Shown piece after piece: positions 1 through 8,793 of a stretch of 64,000 bases of DNA; position 1 is the first letter of the stretch; each line of letters begins with the position of its first letter. The stretch spans positions 310,001 to 374,000 of the forward strand of contig NZ_JANUEQ010000005.1 of the NCBI RefSeq assembly GCF_024807845.1, written 5' to 3'. The notes under the pieces were generated by a model. That model was not told the origin of the DNA and ran no database searches. It worked only from the letters and a program-made list of their open reading frames with translations. Position numbers and translations under genes: made by a program. This stretch comes from Klebsiella sp. BIGb0407 (GTDB lineage: Bacteria > Pseudomonadota > Gammaproteobacteria > Enterobacterales > Enterobacteriaceae).

Positions 1-2
1 TG

Positions 3-95
3 CCTGATGTGATAAATAATAAAGCTTACACTCATTCATTGAAATCGAAACAATTTGCGGATCTTATTCAAAAAAATAGAATGAAAATAAATTAG
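3..95 (+). CDS. possible 3' end of a gene cut by the window start
   Basis: An open frame enters from the left edge and stops with TAG at 93-95, giving about 30 residues rich in Lys and Asn. The stretch is AT-rich and has no internal stop, which fits a gene tail but could also be chance. No family can be named. It would be transcribed towards the next gene, which lies on the other strand. Confidence 0.3.
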   Translation, partial: PDVINNKAYTHSLKSKQFADLIQKNRMKIN

Positions 96-124
96 TCAAT
101 GATCATGAATTTTATTGCCAGGGC

Positions 125-757
125 TCAGGAGGTAAATCCAACTCGAGCATGTGAACCATCGCAATAAGGTTTATTAGCCGACTGACCGCAGCGGCATAAA
201 TAGCTGTCTTCGAGTTTATTGGTGGTTTTGCCAGTCCCGGTGACTAACTCATGATTACCTTTGACTTGCAGAGGACCATTTTTGAGGGGCGTAACCAGTA
301 ATACACCATCGCGACGTTCCAGAGCCGTAAATTCCTGAATAGCGACTTCACCGGTAGCGGTAAATTCAGCAGCCGTATGGCTTCCGTCACAGAACGGTTT
401 ACGGGATGAATGGCCGCAGCGACATAAGGTGGCGCGATAACCTAATGAACCTTCGTCTGTTGCTATTTCTGCATTCAGGGCCAGAGGCCCATTCTCACGA
501 ATACGTATAATATTGACCAGCGGTGCTTTTTCTCCCTTGGTTTTGTCATTCATTTGATAACGAATAGCACCTGACGGGCAGTTTTTGGCAAGCATGGCTA
601 TTTCCGCAACGCTCGCACGGTCAGGGTAAATCCACTCGCCGTCTATAGCGGGGACAAAAACATCCGGGCGGTCTAATACACAATTACGCGAATGCACGCA
701 TTTTTCACCATCAAATAAAATGGTAACATCGCGTCCTTTAACGATTTCTTCGCTCAT
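125..757 (-). CDS. ferredoxin-like plus double CDGSH iron-sulfur protein
   Basis: This 210-residue protein probably carries three Fe-S centres. Residues 10-70 look like a divergent single-cluster ferredoxin domain (Fer4_19, YjdI-like) with Cys20, Cys26 and Cys60. Two CDGSH domains follow: Cys112, Cys114, Cys123 and His127, then Cys188, Cys190, Cys199 and His203. The three-Cys one-His set is the CDGSH [2Fe-2S] ligand pattern. No signal peptide or membrane segment is visible, so it is likely cytosolic. A role in electron transfer or redox sensing is inferred from the domains only. It is a monocistronic gene in an AT-rich accessory region beside yjiR. Confidence 0.85.
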   Translation of the reverse strand: MSEEIVKGRDVTILFDGEKCVHSRNCVLDRPDVFVPAIDGEWIYPDRASVAEIAMLAKNCPSGAIRYQMNDKTKGEKAPLVNIIRIRENGPLALNAEIATDEGSLGYRATLCRCGHSSRKPFCDGSHTAAEFTATGEVAIQEFTALERRDGVLLVTPLKNGPLQVKGNHELVTGTGKTTNKLEDSYLCRCGQSANKPYCDGSHARVGFTS

Positions 758-1083
758 GGTTATTTTCTCTTATTATTAATGGCTATGCTTCTCATTAATA
801 ATATAATACAAGCAGGGTTATATTTTTCTTATCATATTTAAAGTTATTTACTATGTAGTTATAAATACATATTATTCTCATTATCTTTATCACTAAATGG
901 TTATACCCATGTTAATTTAGTGAGTTAATTTTTTTATTTATCTTGTTATCGCTATTAATATATTAATTGTGACCGACTTTCTTTGTTAAAGGAGATGAAA
1001 ATAACCTGCTTATGAATATATACCGGGACGTATCAAATCAGCGTTGTCGGGCAGTATTACACCCGACAATATGACAGCCGTTT
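758..1083. other. AT-rich intergenic region
   Basis: This gap lies upstream of the CDGSH gene and downstream of yjiR, both on the minus strand. It is strongly AT-rich from about 780 to 1000 and must hold the promoter of the CDGSH gene. No convincing small gene was seen. The hairpin at its right end is listed separately. Confidence 0.5.
1044..1069 (-). terminator. hairpin after yjiR
   Basis: An 8-bp perfect stem (1044-1051 with 1062-1069, GC-rich half) lies about 15 bases beyond the yjiR stop. There is no clear T-run, so it may be a weak or Rho-assisted terminator. Confidence 0.45.
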
Positions 1084-2502
1084 TTAACAGTTTTCCATAG
1101 CGTACTGTAATGCTTCACCAAGGATTTTTAGCGCGCCTTCGGTCTCAGGATTAAAAGGTAAAGCATAATTCAGTCGCAGGCAGTTACGATACTTTCCTGA
1201 AGCAGAAAACAGCGAACCCACCGCGATATAAATATTATGACGGCATAAAGCTTCATTCAGGCGTACGGTATCGACATTTTCAGGTAATTCTATCCACATC
1301 AAAAAACTTCCCTGTGGGCGACTGACGCAAATACCACAAGGAAAATAGTGACGGACCCAACAGGTAAAGATAACCAGATTGCGTTTGTAGTGCTGACGGA
1401 TTCGTCTGAGGTGGCGATGATAATGGCCAGACTGAATAAAATTGGCCACCAGTTGCTGAGTCACTGTAGTAGTACTGCCGGTACCAATGTATTTCATATG
1501 CAAGGCGCGTTCCCAGTAGCGGCCTGGCACAATCCAGCCAATCCTTAACCCTGGGGATAGCGTTTTTGAAAATGAACTACACAGCAAAACTCGCCCATCG
1601 ACATCCATCGATTTGATGGTGACTGGCCGGGGATAATCATAGGCCAGCTCGCCATAGACATCATCTTCGATAATCGCAATATCAAAGCGCTGTGCCAGCT
1701 GCAGAATGGCTTTTTTGCGCTCAACCGGCATGATAAAACCCAAGGGATTATTGCAGTTTGGTACCAGAAAAACGGCTTTTATCGGCCATTGTTCGAGTGC
1801 CAGTTCAAGCGCTTCGATGCTAATCCCCGTCACGGAATCGGTAGGAATTTCGATAACTTTGATGCCGAAGCCGCGTAGCATCTGCATGGTGCCGTGAAAT
1901 GAAGGTGATTCAACGGCAACAATATCGCCTGCTTCACACACCGCGCGAATCGCAATCGATAGTGCCTCTACACAACCATTGGTCACCACGATATCGTCCG
2001 GCGTGACCAGACACTGGCTGTCCAGCATCAGGCGGGCAATTTGTTCCCGTAAGGCGGGTAAGCCATAAATACTGTCGTAGCTGAGTAGGGCGTTTGACTG
2101 ACACTGGGCAAGCTTAGCCATCTCACGCCACAGTGGTTTTAGGGTCGGTTGTGTCAGGTCGGGTATACCGCTACCGAAAGAGATCATGTTCTGGTTACTG
2201 CGGGAGTTAATTAACTCCAAAACCGCATTCCACTGAGTAATTTCTATCGGTCTCTGGGCTGGACGGGTTAGCGGTGGAACAGGGTGAGCCGCCTTGCGTG
2301 GTGCAACAAAATAACCAGAACGCGGTTGCGGCGTAATGAGTTGCTGGTCTTCAAGAATATGATAGGCCTGTTGAACCGTGCTGATACTGACACCATGTTC
2401 CTGGCTCAGGGCTCGTACCGAAGGCAGACGATCTCCACTCTGATATAAGCCTTGTGCAATGCGTTCAGTCAGCAAAGTGGCGAGATGTTGATAGCGAGTC
2501 AA
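1084..2502 (-). CDS. yjiR: MocR/GntR-type regulator with aminotransferase-like domain (YjiR)
   Basis: A 472-residue MocR-family protein: a GntR winged helix-turn-helix at about residues 1-70, then a fold-type I aminotransferase domain. In the latter, Asn249, Asp280, Tyr283 and Lys313 (in SSFSKT) sit where PLP is bound. Length and sequence match E. coli YjiR, and yjiS lies divergently beside it as in E. coli. The start is a TTG at 2502, supported by an AGAGGAA ribosome site and by the family's usual N-terminus (TRYQHLATLL). MocR proteins usually control neighbouring genes with PLP as effector; which gene and ligand apply here is unknown. Confidence 0.85.
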   Translation of the reverse strand: MTRYQHLATLLTERIAQGLYQSGDRLPSVRALSQEHGVSISTVQQAYHILEDQQLITPQPRSGYFVAPRKAAHPVPPLTRPAQRPIEITQWNAVLELINSRSNQNMISFGSGIPDLTQPTLKPLWREMAKLAQCQSNALLSYDSIYGLPALREQIARLMLDSQCLVTPDDIVVTNGCVEALSIAIRAVCEAGDIVAVESPSFHGTMQMLRGFGIKVIEIPTDSVTGISIEALELALEQWPIKAVFLVPNCNNPLGFIMPVERKKAILQLAQRFDIAIIEDDVYGELAYDYPRPVTIKSMDVDGRVLLCSSFSKTLSPGLRIGWIVPGRYWERALHMKYIGTGSTTTVTQQLVANFIQSGHYHRHLRRIRQHYKRNLVIFTCWVRHYFPCGICVSRPQGSFLMWIELPENVDTVRLNEALCRHNIYIAVGSLFSASGKYRNCLRLNYALPFNPETEGALKILGEALQYAMENC

Positions 2503-2522
2503 GCTGTATTCCTCTTAGAACC

Positions 2523-2592
2523 ATACAGAACCAAAAACCAGTACAGATGGCCGCAAATTATGCCATTCAGTTAATGTTTTACTCCATCTGTA
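2523..2592. promoter_or_regulatory. candidate YjiR operator: direct plus inverted repeats
   Basis: The yjiR-yjiS divergent region holds ATACAGA at 2523-2529, GTACAGA at 2541-2547 (same orientation, 18 bases apart), and an inverted CCATCTGTA at 2584-2592 that mirrors TACAGATGG at 2542-2550. MocR regulators are known to bind directly repeated sites, so this is a plausible operator. It has not been tested. Confidence 0.45.
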
Positions 2593-2676
2593 TGTTAAAA
2601 AGAATCGTTTTTTGCATCTGTCTGCTTACTGCCCGGCATAGCATGATATGTCCAGAGCCATATGAAGGAGCAGACG

Positions 2677-2850
2677 ATGGAATTTAATGAAAACCAAGCA
2701 CGCAGACCTGTTTTTAGCCTGAGATCGATTTATCGTTACTTTCGCCGAAAATCACTGAATCGCAAAACTGTACGCATATTACGAGAACTAAGCCCGGAAC
2801 AGCTGAGAGACATTGGGCTGAGTAAGCATGATTTATCATACTGGGATTAA
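2677..2850 (+). CDS. yjiS: small DUF1127 protein (YjiS)
   Basis: A 57-residue basic protein. Its second half (ILRELSPEQLRDIGLSKHDL) is the DUF1127 signature, in which an Arg-rich stretch precedes an LSxxQLxDIGL helix. The ATG at 2677 is chosen because AAGGAG at 2665-2670 sits six bases upstream; the upstream in-frame ATG at 2662 overlaps this ribosome site. It matches E. coli YjiS in start (MEF-EN) and context, being divergent from yjiR. The molecular function is not established. Confidence 0.8.
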   Translation: MEFNENQARRPVFSLRSIYRYFRRKSLNRKTVRILRELSPEQLRDIGLSKHDLSYWD

Positions 2851-2874
2851 GGGTGGAGATGGCTGAGGTTGGGC

Positions 2875-2905
2875 AGAAAAAAGCCTGCGACAGAAGCCGC
2901 AGGCT
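2875..2905 (-). terminator. dcrB terminator
   Basis: Reading the minus strand, an 8-bp GC-rich stem (2882-2889 with 2898-2905) is followed by a run of six T (2876-2881). This is a classic Rho-independent terminator a few bases after the dcrB stop. Confidence 0.85.
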
Positions 2906-2916
2906 GAAAGAGATGA

Positions 2917-3474
2917 TTACTGCAGTGTCAGTGTATTTAAAATATTTTCAGCGCTTGCCTGAGCTTGAGCCTGATTATCTGCCGGTAAAGAAATCTGCAT
3001 AGTTAATAGCTGGTCAGCGACTTTACCTAACACGATAGAAGAGTAAGTGGTCTGACCCTGGGCTGAGATAATGGTATCCAGTTGCTGTAAAGCATGGCCT
3101 TTGATTTCAATCGGCTTATTTGAGACTACCTGTAACTGCGGGTCGCGTGCACGTTGTTGTTCTTCCAGTCTTCCAGCCAGAGCCGCAAGCGTATCGGTAC
3201 CGGCTTCACTGATAATGACAATCACGGCTTTCTGGCCTGAGGTATCAGAGTAGACATGCATATTGTTCGACTGAGTGCCAACTTTACCGCTTTGATCGCT
3301 GATGTCAGCCGGAAGAGAAAAACTCACTTTCCCGTCCAGTAAGGTAACAGTCTGCGCCGCAGTAGTGCTTGCAGCAGAGCTATCTACAGCTTCAGTCGTG
3401 CTGTCTTTATTGTCGCAAGCAGCAAGACCCATAACTAACAGGCTGACACCGACATATTTTACCAGTTTATGCAT
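2917..3474 (-). CDS. dcrB: DcrB lipoprotein
   Basis: A 185-residue envelope protein, the same length as E. coli DcrB. It starts with a lipoprotein signal whose lipobox LAAC puts the lipidated Cys at residue 20. A Ser/Thr/Ala-rich linker and a compact periplasmic domain follow. DcrB is needed for phage C1 and C6 DNA entry in E. coli and has been linked to lipoprotein maturation stress. A GGAAG ribosome site precedes the ATG. It lies next to yhhQ as in E. coli, with its own terminator. Confidence 0.9.
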   Translation of the reverse strand: MHKLVKYVGVSLLVMGLAACDNKDSTTEAVDSSAASTTAAQTVTLLDGKVSFSLPADISDQSGKVGTQSNNMHVYSDTSGQKAVIVIISEAGTDTLAALAGRLEEQQRARDPQLQVVSNKPIEIKGHALQQLDTIISAQGQTTYSSIVLGKVADQLLTMQISLPADNQAQAQASAENILNTLTLQ

Positions 3475-3546
3475 TGCACTCTTCCTTTCCGTTAGTAAGC
3501 CACCAGGCTAATGCCGGCATTTTATCACAAGATAGCGAGTATTCTT

Positions 3547-4212
3547 TTACCCAGGTTGCCATGCCGAATTTTCAGATTTATCGGCAAAATGTTTCAGCAG
3601 ATAATTCAGGAATACGCCATAGGCAGGTAAGAAGAAGGCCATACAGATGAGGATCTTAAAGCCGTAATCAACCATGGCAATTTCAACCCAATGCTCAGCC
3701 ATAAAGGGATCGGTACTGCGCCAGAAAGCAATTGAGAAGAATGCTGCGGTATCGCTCATATTACCAAATATCATGGCAACCGAGGGGGCCAGCCACCAAT
3801 AGTGGCTTTTCCTCAGGCGGTTAAAGACCTGAATATCGAGAATTTGCCCCAGGGCATAGGCCATAAAACTGGCGACAGCGATACGGGCAACAAACAGATT
3901 GAATTGGCCTAATGCCTCCAGACCTTGCCAGCTTCCCATATAAAACAGCGCCGATACGCCGTAAGAGATAACCAGGGCTGGGATCATCACGACGAAAATA
4001 ATCCGTCGGGCCAGCGGGGCGCCAAAAATACGCACAGTCAGGTCAGTTGCCAGAAAGATAAACGGGAAGCTGAATGCACCCCAGGTGGTATGGAGTCCAA
4101 AAATAGAGATCGGGAGCTGAACCAGGTAGTTACTGGAAGTAATAACTAACAAATGGAATAGCGATAGCCATAGCAACGCATTGACGCGCTGGCGTGAGTT
4201 TAACTGCAGCAT
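3547..4212 (-). CDS. yhhQ: YhhQ queuosine-precursor transporter
   Basis: A 221-residue inner-membrane protein with about six hydrophobic segments, of the YhhQ/VUT-1 (QPTR) family. E. coli YhhQ imports preQ0 and preQ1, the precursors of the tRNA base queuosine. The length matches the family, and tusA lies divergently beside it as usual. The ATG at 4212 is the natural start, in line with the hydrophilic N-terminus LQLNSRQR. Confidence 0.9.
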   Translation of the reverse strand: MLQLNSRQRVNALLWLSLFHLLVITSSNYLVQLPISIFGLHTTWGAFSFPFIFLATDLTVRIFGAPLARRIIFVVMIPALVISYGVSALFYMGSWQGLEALGQFNLFVARIAVASFMAYALGQILDIQVFNRLRKSHYWWLAPSVAMIFGNMSDTAAFFSIAFWRSTDPFMAEHWVEIAMVDYGFKILICMAFFLPAYGVFLNYLLKHFADKSENSAWQPG

Positions 4213-4414
4213 ATTGTAGCCTTTTTAGTGGTGGGGTGAGGGAACCCAATATCAAACACAACAGATGTTATTCTGCTGATTCATCATAAAGCCGGGGGAT
4301 GATACTGCTTTCACTCCCCTTTGCAATGGTTAATTTTAACGCAATCGTTCACGTCGCTTGCATCGAATTCTTCCCGGCGTAAACTAGCGCAGTTTTTTCT
4401 CGACAGAGGCAGTT

Positions 4415-4663
4415 ATGACCGATTTATTTGCAACTCCTGACCATAATCTTGATACCACAGGACTGCGTTGTCCGGAGCCAGTAATGATGGTACGTAAAAC
4501 CGTACGCAAGATGGCGCCAGGTGAAACTCTGCTGGTGATAGCGGATGACCCTGCCACTACCCGTGATATTCCCGGTTTCTGCCGCTTTATGGAACATGAG
4601 CTGGTTGCATCAGAAGCGGTAAGTAAGCCTTACCGCTATTTATTACGTAAAAGCCACGCTTAA
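4415..4663 (+). CDS. tusA: TusA sulfur-carrier protein
   Basis: An 82-residue SirA/TusA-family protein. The hallmark motif [17 protein letters not shown] contains the conserved CPxP Cys (Cys20), which accepts persulfide from IscS and passes it to TusBCD for 2-thiouridine formation in tRNA. It is small, soluble and full length. It is divergent from yhhQ and convergent with zntA. Confidence 0.95.
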   Translation: MTDLFATPDHNLDTTGLRCPEPVMMVRKTVRKMAPGETLLVIADDPATTRDIPGFCRFMEHELVASEAVSKPYRYLLRKSHA

Positions 4664-4664
4664 C

Positions 4665-4686
4665 CGGAGGGAGTCTGTACCCTCCG
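4665..4686. terminator. bidirectional hairpin between tusA and zntA
   Basis: A 7-bp perfect GC-rich stem (4665-4671 with 4680-4686) lies between two convergent stops only 30 bases apart and probably serves both genes. Confidence 0.6.
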
Positions 4687-4693
4687 ATAAATG

Positions 4694-6910
4694 CTATTTC
4701 CGGCGCAGTAATCTTAATGCATTAGCGGTCACTAATGCGGTTGCTCCTGAGTCGGCTAATACCGCAATCCATAATCCTGTCATACCCAGCAAGGTGGTGA
4801 CAAGAAACACCAGCTTTAATCCCAGTGCAATCGAGATATTCTGGCGAATTGTGGTATGTGTTGCTCTGGCGATAGTTATCATCCGTGATAGCTCTGTCAG
4901 GCGGTTATGGGTAATGGCTGCATCGGCTGTTTCCAGGGCGACGTCAGTTCCGCTTCCCATCGCTATTCCCATAGTCGCCGCTTTCATCGCCGGAGCATCA
5001 TTGATACCATCACCGACCATTGCCAGCGGCGCAGACTGGCCTAACTCATTAACGATACGAACCTTGTCAGCGGGCAGTAAACTGGCGCGGTAATCAATCC
5101 CCAGCTCAGATGCAATAGCCGCAGCGGCACGAGGATTATCCCCAGTCAGCATGACCCCTTTCACGCCTAAAGCATTAAGCGCGCTAACAGCAACCCGCGC
5201 GTCACTGCGTAGCTGGTCACGCATGGCTATGGCGCCGAGTAATTTTCCTTCACGCAGAACCACAATGACCGTCTGCCCTTCATCTTCTTGCTGAGTAATG
5301 CGTTGCTGCCATTCGGTATTCAGGCTTCCGGCAGGTAGTTTAGTTGGTGAGCTCAGGCGAATCATCTGCCCGTCAATCATCGCTTCGATACCTACTCCGG
5401 GCAGAACCTGGTGCTGTTCTGTCACAGGCAAGCTGAGCGCTCTTTGCTGAGCGGCGCTGATGATCGCCACGGCCAGCGGATGGGTGGATCCTTGTTCAAC
5501 CGCAGCGGCTAAAACCAGGAGTTGATTTTCATCAATACCTTCTGCGGTAGTCAGAGTGGTAACCTGAGGTTTACCCGCGGTCAGTGTCCCGGTTTTATCA
5601 AAAGCTATCTGCTGTATCTGGCTCAGGCGCTCCAGAGCTGCTCCACCTTTAATCAGTGCGCCGTAACGTGCCGCCGCAGCGAGCCCTGAGGTAATAGCCG
5701 CAGGTGTTGAGATAACCAGAGCGCAAGGGCAGCCAATCAGTAAGAGTGTCAGGCCTTTATATATCCAGGGCTCCCAGAGCTGACCAAACATCAGAGGGGG
5801 GATAATTACCGTCAAGAGAGCCAGCGCCATAATCAATGGGGTATAGACCCGGCTGAAACGGTCAATAAAGCGCTCGATAGGGGCGCGACGTTCTTCTGCC
5901 TCTTCAATCAGACGAAGTACACGGTCAATCGCACTGTCGCCGGGTTCAGAGACCACTTCCATTTGCACCAGTCGATCGATGCTGGTACAGCCTGCGGAGA
6001 CATTCTCCCCTTTTTGATGCTCAACCGGAATTGACTCACCGGTCAGGGCACTTTCATCAAAACTGGCAAACGCATTTAACAGACGACCATCGGCAGGTAA
6101 ACGCCCGCCAGCGGCGACTTCAATAATATCACCCGGGCGTAAATCTTTTTGTGCGACAGTTTCACGTTGCCCGTCACGAACACGAATAGCGGTATCGGGT
6201 TTAAGTGCCATTAATGCACTGACACCGCGGCGGGCACGGCTGGCAGCATAGGACTCCAGACGTTCTCCAATCAGAAATAATACCAGCACCATCGCTGCTT
6301 CTGCGGTCGCTCCGATAAACAGTGCGCCTATCGCGGCAACACTCATCAGGGTTTCGATAGCAAACCAGCTGCCACTGCGAATAAGACGCAGCGCCTGGCG
6401 GGCAATAGGCCCCAGGCCTACCAGGGTGGTGATAATAAAGGCCAGATTACCAAATGGATGATTCGCCTGTTCCAAGCCCCAGCTAGCCGCCATCAGGACA
6501 ATCAGGACGATAATTGTCCTATTTTCCTGCCAGAAAGAAGTGGGCGCAGCTTTTGGGGCTGCACTGTCGCCGAGTTTGTAGCCAGCGGAGGTCACTGCCC
6601 GTTCTACCTCGGAACGAATATCCCGGGTGGATTTAACGAGCAGTTTTTCGGTTGCAAACAGCACCTGTACTTGCTGGACATCAGGGATAGTTTTAACGGC
6701 ATTTTCAACTTTTCTTGCACAGGCCGCACAGTCCATTCCTTCCACGTGCCAGCTGTAACGATCGCTACTGTCGAGCACTGTATTTTCTTCGGGAGAAGTA
6801 CGGGAGTCGCTTCCCGTGCAGCAGGCGTGCTCTTCTTCCACTTTCAGCGGACTGAATTTGCTATGCGAAAACTGTGGCGTTTTTTGAGGGTTTTGAGATG
6901 TATTGTGCAT
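4694..6910 (-). CDS. zntA: ZntA Zn(II)/Cd(II)/Pb(II) P1B-type ATPase
   Basis: A 738-residue metal-exporting ATPase. The N-terminus has a Cys pair (about residues 30-31) and a heavy-metal-associated domain with GMDCAAC near residue 58. The membrane domain carries the CPC metal motif (GCPCALV, near 392), DKTGT holds the phosphorylated Asp (near 440), and GDGIND is present. The last membrane segment contains the Asp of ADSGATALV, typical of zinc-type pumps. It exports Zn, Cd and Pb from the cytoplasm. A MerR-type promoter with a ZntR operator lies directly upstream. Confidence 0.95.
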   Translation of the reverse strand: MHNTSQNPQKTPQFSHSKFSPLKVEEEHACCTGSDSRTSPEENTVLDSSDRYSWHVEGMDCAACARKVENAVKTIPDVQQVQVLFATEKLLVKSTRDIRSEVERAVTSAGYKLGDSAAPKAAPTSFWQENRTIIVLIVLMAASWGLEQANHPFGNLAFIITTLVGLGPIARQALRLIRSGSWFAIETLMSVAAIGALFIGATAEAAMVLVLFLIGERLESYAASRARRGVSALMALKPDTAIRVRDGQRETVAQKDLRPGDIIEVAAGGRLPADGRLLNAFASFDESALTGESIPVEHQKGENVSAGCTSIDRLVQMEVVSEPGDSAIDRVLRLIEEAEERRAPIERFIDRFSRVYTPLIMALALLTVIIPPLMFGQLWEPWIYKGLTLLLIGCPCALVISTPAAITSGLAAAARYGALIKGGAALERLSQIQQIAFDKTGTLTAGKPQVTTLTTAEGIDENQLLVLAAAVEQGSTHPLAVAIISAAQQRALSLPVTEQHQVLPGVGIEAMIDGQMIRLSSPTKLPAGSLNTEWQQRITQQEDEGQTVIVVLREGKLLGAIAMRDQLRSDARVAVSALNALGVKGVMLTGDNPRAAAAIASELGIDYRASLLPADKVRIVNELGQSAPLAMVGDGINDAPAMKAATMGIAMGSGTDVALETADAAITHNRLTELSRMITIARATHTTIRQNISIALGLKLVFLVTTLLGMTGLWIAVLADSGATALVTANALRLLRRK

Positions 6911-6946
6911 AGCACTCTCCGGGTAATGATAATTATCTCATGACCC

Positions 6947-6978
6947 ATCCTAAACTCTGGAGCTTACTCCAGAGTCAA
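6947..6978 (-). promoter_or_regulatory. zntA promoter with ZntR operator
   Basis: On the minus strand, -35 TTGACT (6973-6978) and -10 TAGGAT (6947-6952) are separated by 20 bases. This over-long spacing is typical of promoters activated by MerR-family regulators. The spacer overlaps a dyad of ACTCTGGAG (6954-6962) and CTCCAGAGT (6967-6975), which are the half-sites known for ZntR. Zinc-bound ZntR should twist this DNA to activate zntA. zntR itself is not in the window. Confidence 0.88.
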
Positions 6979-7012
6979 GGGTTATTTATCGGAGGTGAGT
7001 ATTTTTAACCGG

Positions 7013-7639
7013 TCAGATAAACAGCGAACGGACAATTAAGAAGTGACCGCCAAAGTAGCAGGCCGCCACAATGGCGCTATCTGCCCGGAACCGACGGCGA
7101 TATTTGCTGACCAGCCAGACCACATTACCCAGCAGTAATAATCCTGCGCCCAGGTATTCCGACAGGCTGGCAGCCGTATTGCGTGAGAAGTAGTTAGCGC
7201 CAGCTAACCAAACCATGACCAGTGTGATGCCTATGAAAGCCAGCACCGGCATACGCAGCTCTTCCAGACGGCTCCAGATGGTGGCAATCAACAGTGCACC
7301 GACGATGATTAAACCCAGCGGGAGCGGCCAGTATAAGTCGAAGCTGGCATGCCTGGTAAAATAGAGGCTATACAACACATGGGAGAGAAAATAAGCGCCA
7401 AAGGCATAAAGCAGGCGCTGGCGCGGCAGTAAAGTGAGGGCATCTCCGGCGAGGCTTGCCAGTAAGCCGGCAATAATTAAATAGCCGGTCGGGTCCGGGA
7501 GTGGTGCCTGTAAGGCAAGCAACAGTAGCAGCAGCAGAGTGACGGGTTTAAATACCCATTTTTGCCAGGCAGGCCCACGATAACAAGAATCAACGTATAA
7601 CCAACCGGAAAAAAAGACAGCGATAAATGACCAAAGCAT
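7013..7639 (-). CDS. yhhN: YhhN (TMEM86/lysoplasmalogenase-like) membrane protein
   Basis: A 208-residue protein, the same length as E. coli YhhN, made almost entirely of hydrophobic helices (about eight). It belongs to the YhhN/TMEM86 family. Animal members hydrolyse the vinyl-ether bond of lysoplasmalogens; the bacterial role is not settled. An AAGGAT ribosome site precedes the ATG. It sits between zntA and yhhL as in E. coli. Confidence 0.88.
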   Translation of the reverse strand: MLWSFIAVFFSGWLYVDSCYRGPAWQKWVFKPVTLLLLLLLALQAPLPDPTGYLIIAGLLASLAGDALTLLPRQRLLYAFGAYFLSHVLYSLYFTRHASFDLYWPLPLGLIIVGALLIATIWSRLEELRMPVLAFIGITLVMVWLAGANYFSRNTAASLSEYLGAGLLLLGNVVWLVSKYRRRFRADSAIVAACYFGGHFLIVRSLFI

Positions 7640-7742
7640 GGCATATCCTTATTTTAGTAGTCGGGCGTTATTCCAGTTTACTGGCAGGAAATGAAAAAGC
7701 GATGCTTAATTATTCTGCCTGTTGGGCCGTATTCTGGAGCTG

Positions 7743-8021
7743 CTATTTTCCCTGACGAAGCTTTTTTTGCCAGATCAGCAGCTCGAAGACACCAAAAAGA
7801 AATATTTTTATCTGGGCTGCACTGCTGAGCGGCGGACCCTCTTTAGGCTGAGTGGCTTTCATTAAACCCAGTTGCAGGCCGTGCATAATAATCATAAAGA
7901 TGAAGGCGACATTGACAAAAATATTCAGCGGACGTGGGAAAGGCTGAACTAAATTGAGCACTAAAAATGCCCAGATACACAGCATCAACAGGCGACCCAG
8001 ATTAATCAAAACAGACATCAT
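7743..8021 (-). CDS. yhhL: YhhL, DUF1145 membrane protein
   Basis: A 92-residue protein with two hydrophobic segments (about 5-25 and 30-52) and a charged C-terminus. It belongs to DUF1145, whose function is unknown. Its ATG overlaps the rsmD stop (ATGA overlap), so the two are translationally coupled. An AAGGAG site lies inside the end of rsmD. Confidence 0.85.
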   Translation of the reverse strand: MMSVLINLGRLLMLCIWAFLVLNLVQPFPRPLNIFVNVAFIFMIIMHGLQLGLMKATQPKEGPPLSSAAQIKIFLFGVFELLIWQKKLRQGK

Positions 8022-8605
8022 GTGGCTCCTTGTATTTCACGTATAAACAGACGATAGGCAACTTGTCCTGCGACTTTTTCCCGGTGTAATGCCCAGGATG
8101 CGGGAACCAGCGGCATACCATTTTCCACTTCACTTTCAACGTAAATCAGGGCGTTATCCGCAAGCCAGCCATTTTTTTCCAGTAAGCTGAGGGTCTCGTC
8201 GAGTAATCCTTTACGGAAGGGGGGATCTACAAACACAATATGGTGGGGCGTACCTGGTTGTGCCAGCACATTCAAAGTATTCGCATTCAGCACATTGCCC
8301 TGGCTTGCCTGTAAGGTGGCGAGATTTTTTTGTAATTGCCGGGCAACGTTTTTGTCCATTTCAATCAGCGTGGCTGCTGATGCATAGCGTGATAAGGCTT
8401 CCAGGCCTAAAGCACCGCTCCCGGCAAAACAGTCAAGGCAATGCGCCTCAACGATGTAAGGGGCCAGCCAGTTAAACAAGGTTTCTCTGACTCTGTCGGT
8501 GGTAGGACGTAATCCGACAACGTCGGGAACGGGAAGTTTTCGGCCACGCCATTGACCGCCAATAATGCGAATTTGGCCTGAACCGGCGGATTGAGGTTTT
8601 TTCAT
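8018..8605 (-). CDS. rsmD: RsmD 16S rRNA m2G966 methyltransferase
   Basis: A 195-residue SAM-dependent methyltransferase that modifies guanine 966 of 16S rRNA. The SAM-binding motif DCFAGSGALGLEA and the catalytic DPPF motif (FVDPPF), typical of N2-guanine and N6-adenine methyltransferases, are both present. The ATG at 8605 gives the family N-terminus MKKP-GSGQIRIIGG; an in-frame TTG further upstream is less likely. It is divergent from ftsY and forms an operon with yhhL. Confidence 0.93.
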   Translation of the reverse strand: MKKPQSAGSGQIRIIGGQWRGRKLPVPDVVGLRPTTDRVRETLFNWLAPYIVEAHCLDCFAGSGALGLEALSRYASAATLIEMDKNVARQLQKNLATLQASQGNVLNANTLNVLAQPGTPHHIVFVDPPFRKGLLDETLSLLEKNGWLADNALIYVESEVENGMPLVPASWALHREKVAGQVAYRLFIREIQGAT

Positions 8606-8793
8606 GGTACTCACTGCATGCAAGTGGATCTCTGATTTCTATTCTAACGTCCCAGGCTCAAGCCTGGAAACCTTATTCCTGTAGCGTGATGCTGAGGCGG
8701 GAAAGTGGTAGACTCATGCACTATTTTTTTAATGCCTGTGGCAAGCCAGATTAGGTCTGTGCCATAAATAAACAGCAAAGGATGTAGTCGCAC

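Noticed and set aside
1348..1548. Plus-strand open frames inside yjiR (also 1706-1897)
   Set aside because: They lie fully opposite a well-supported gene, have no ribosome site and no recognisable protein features.
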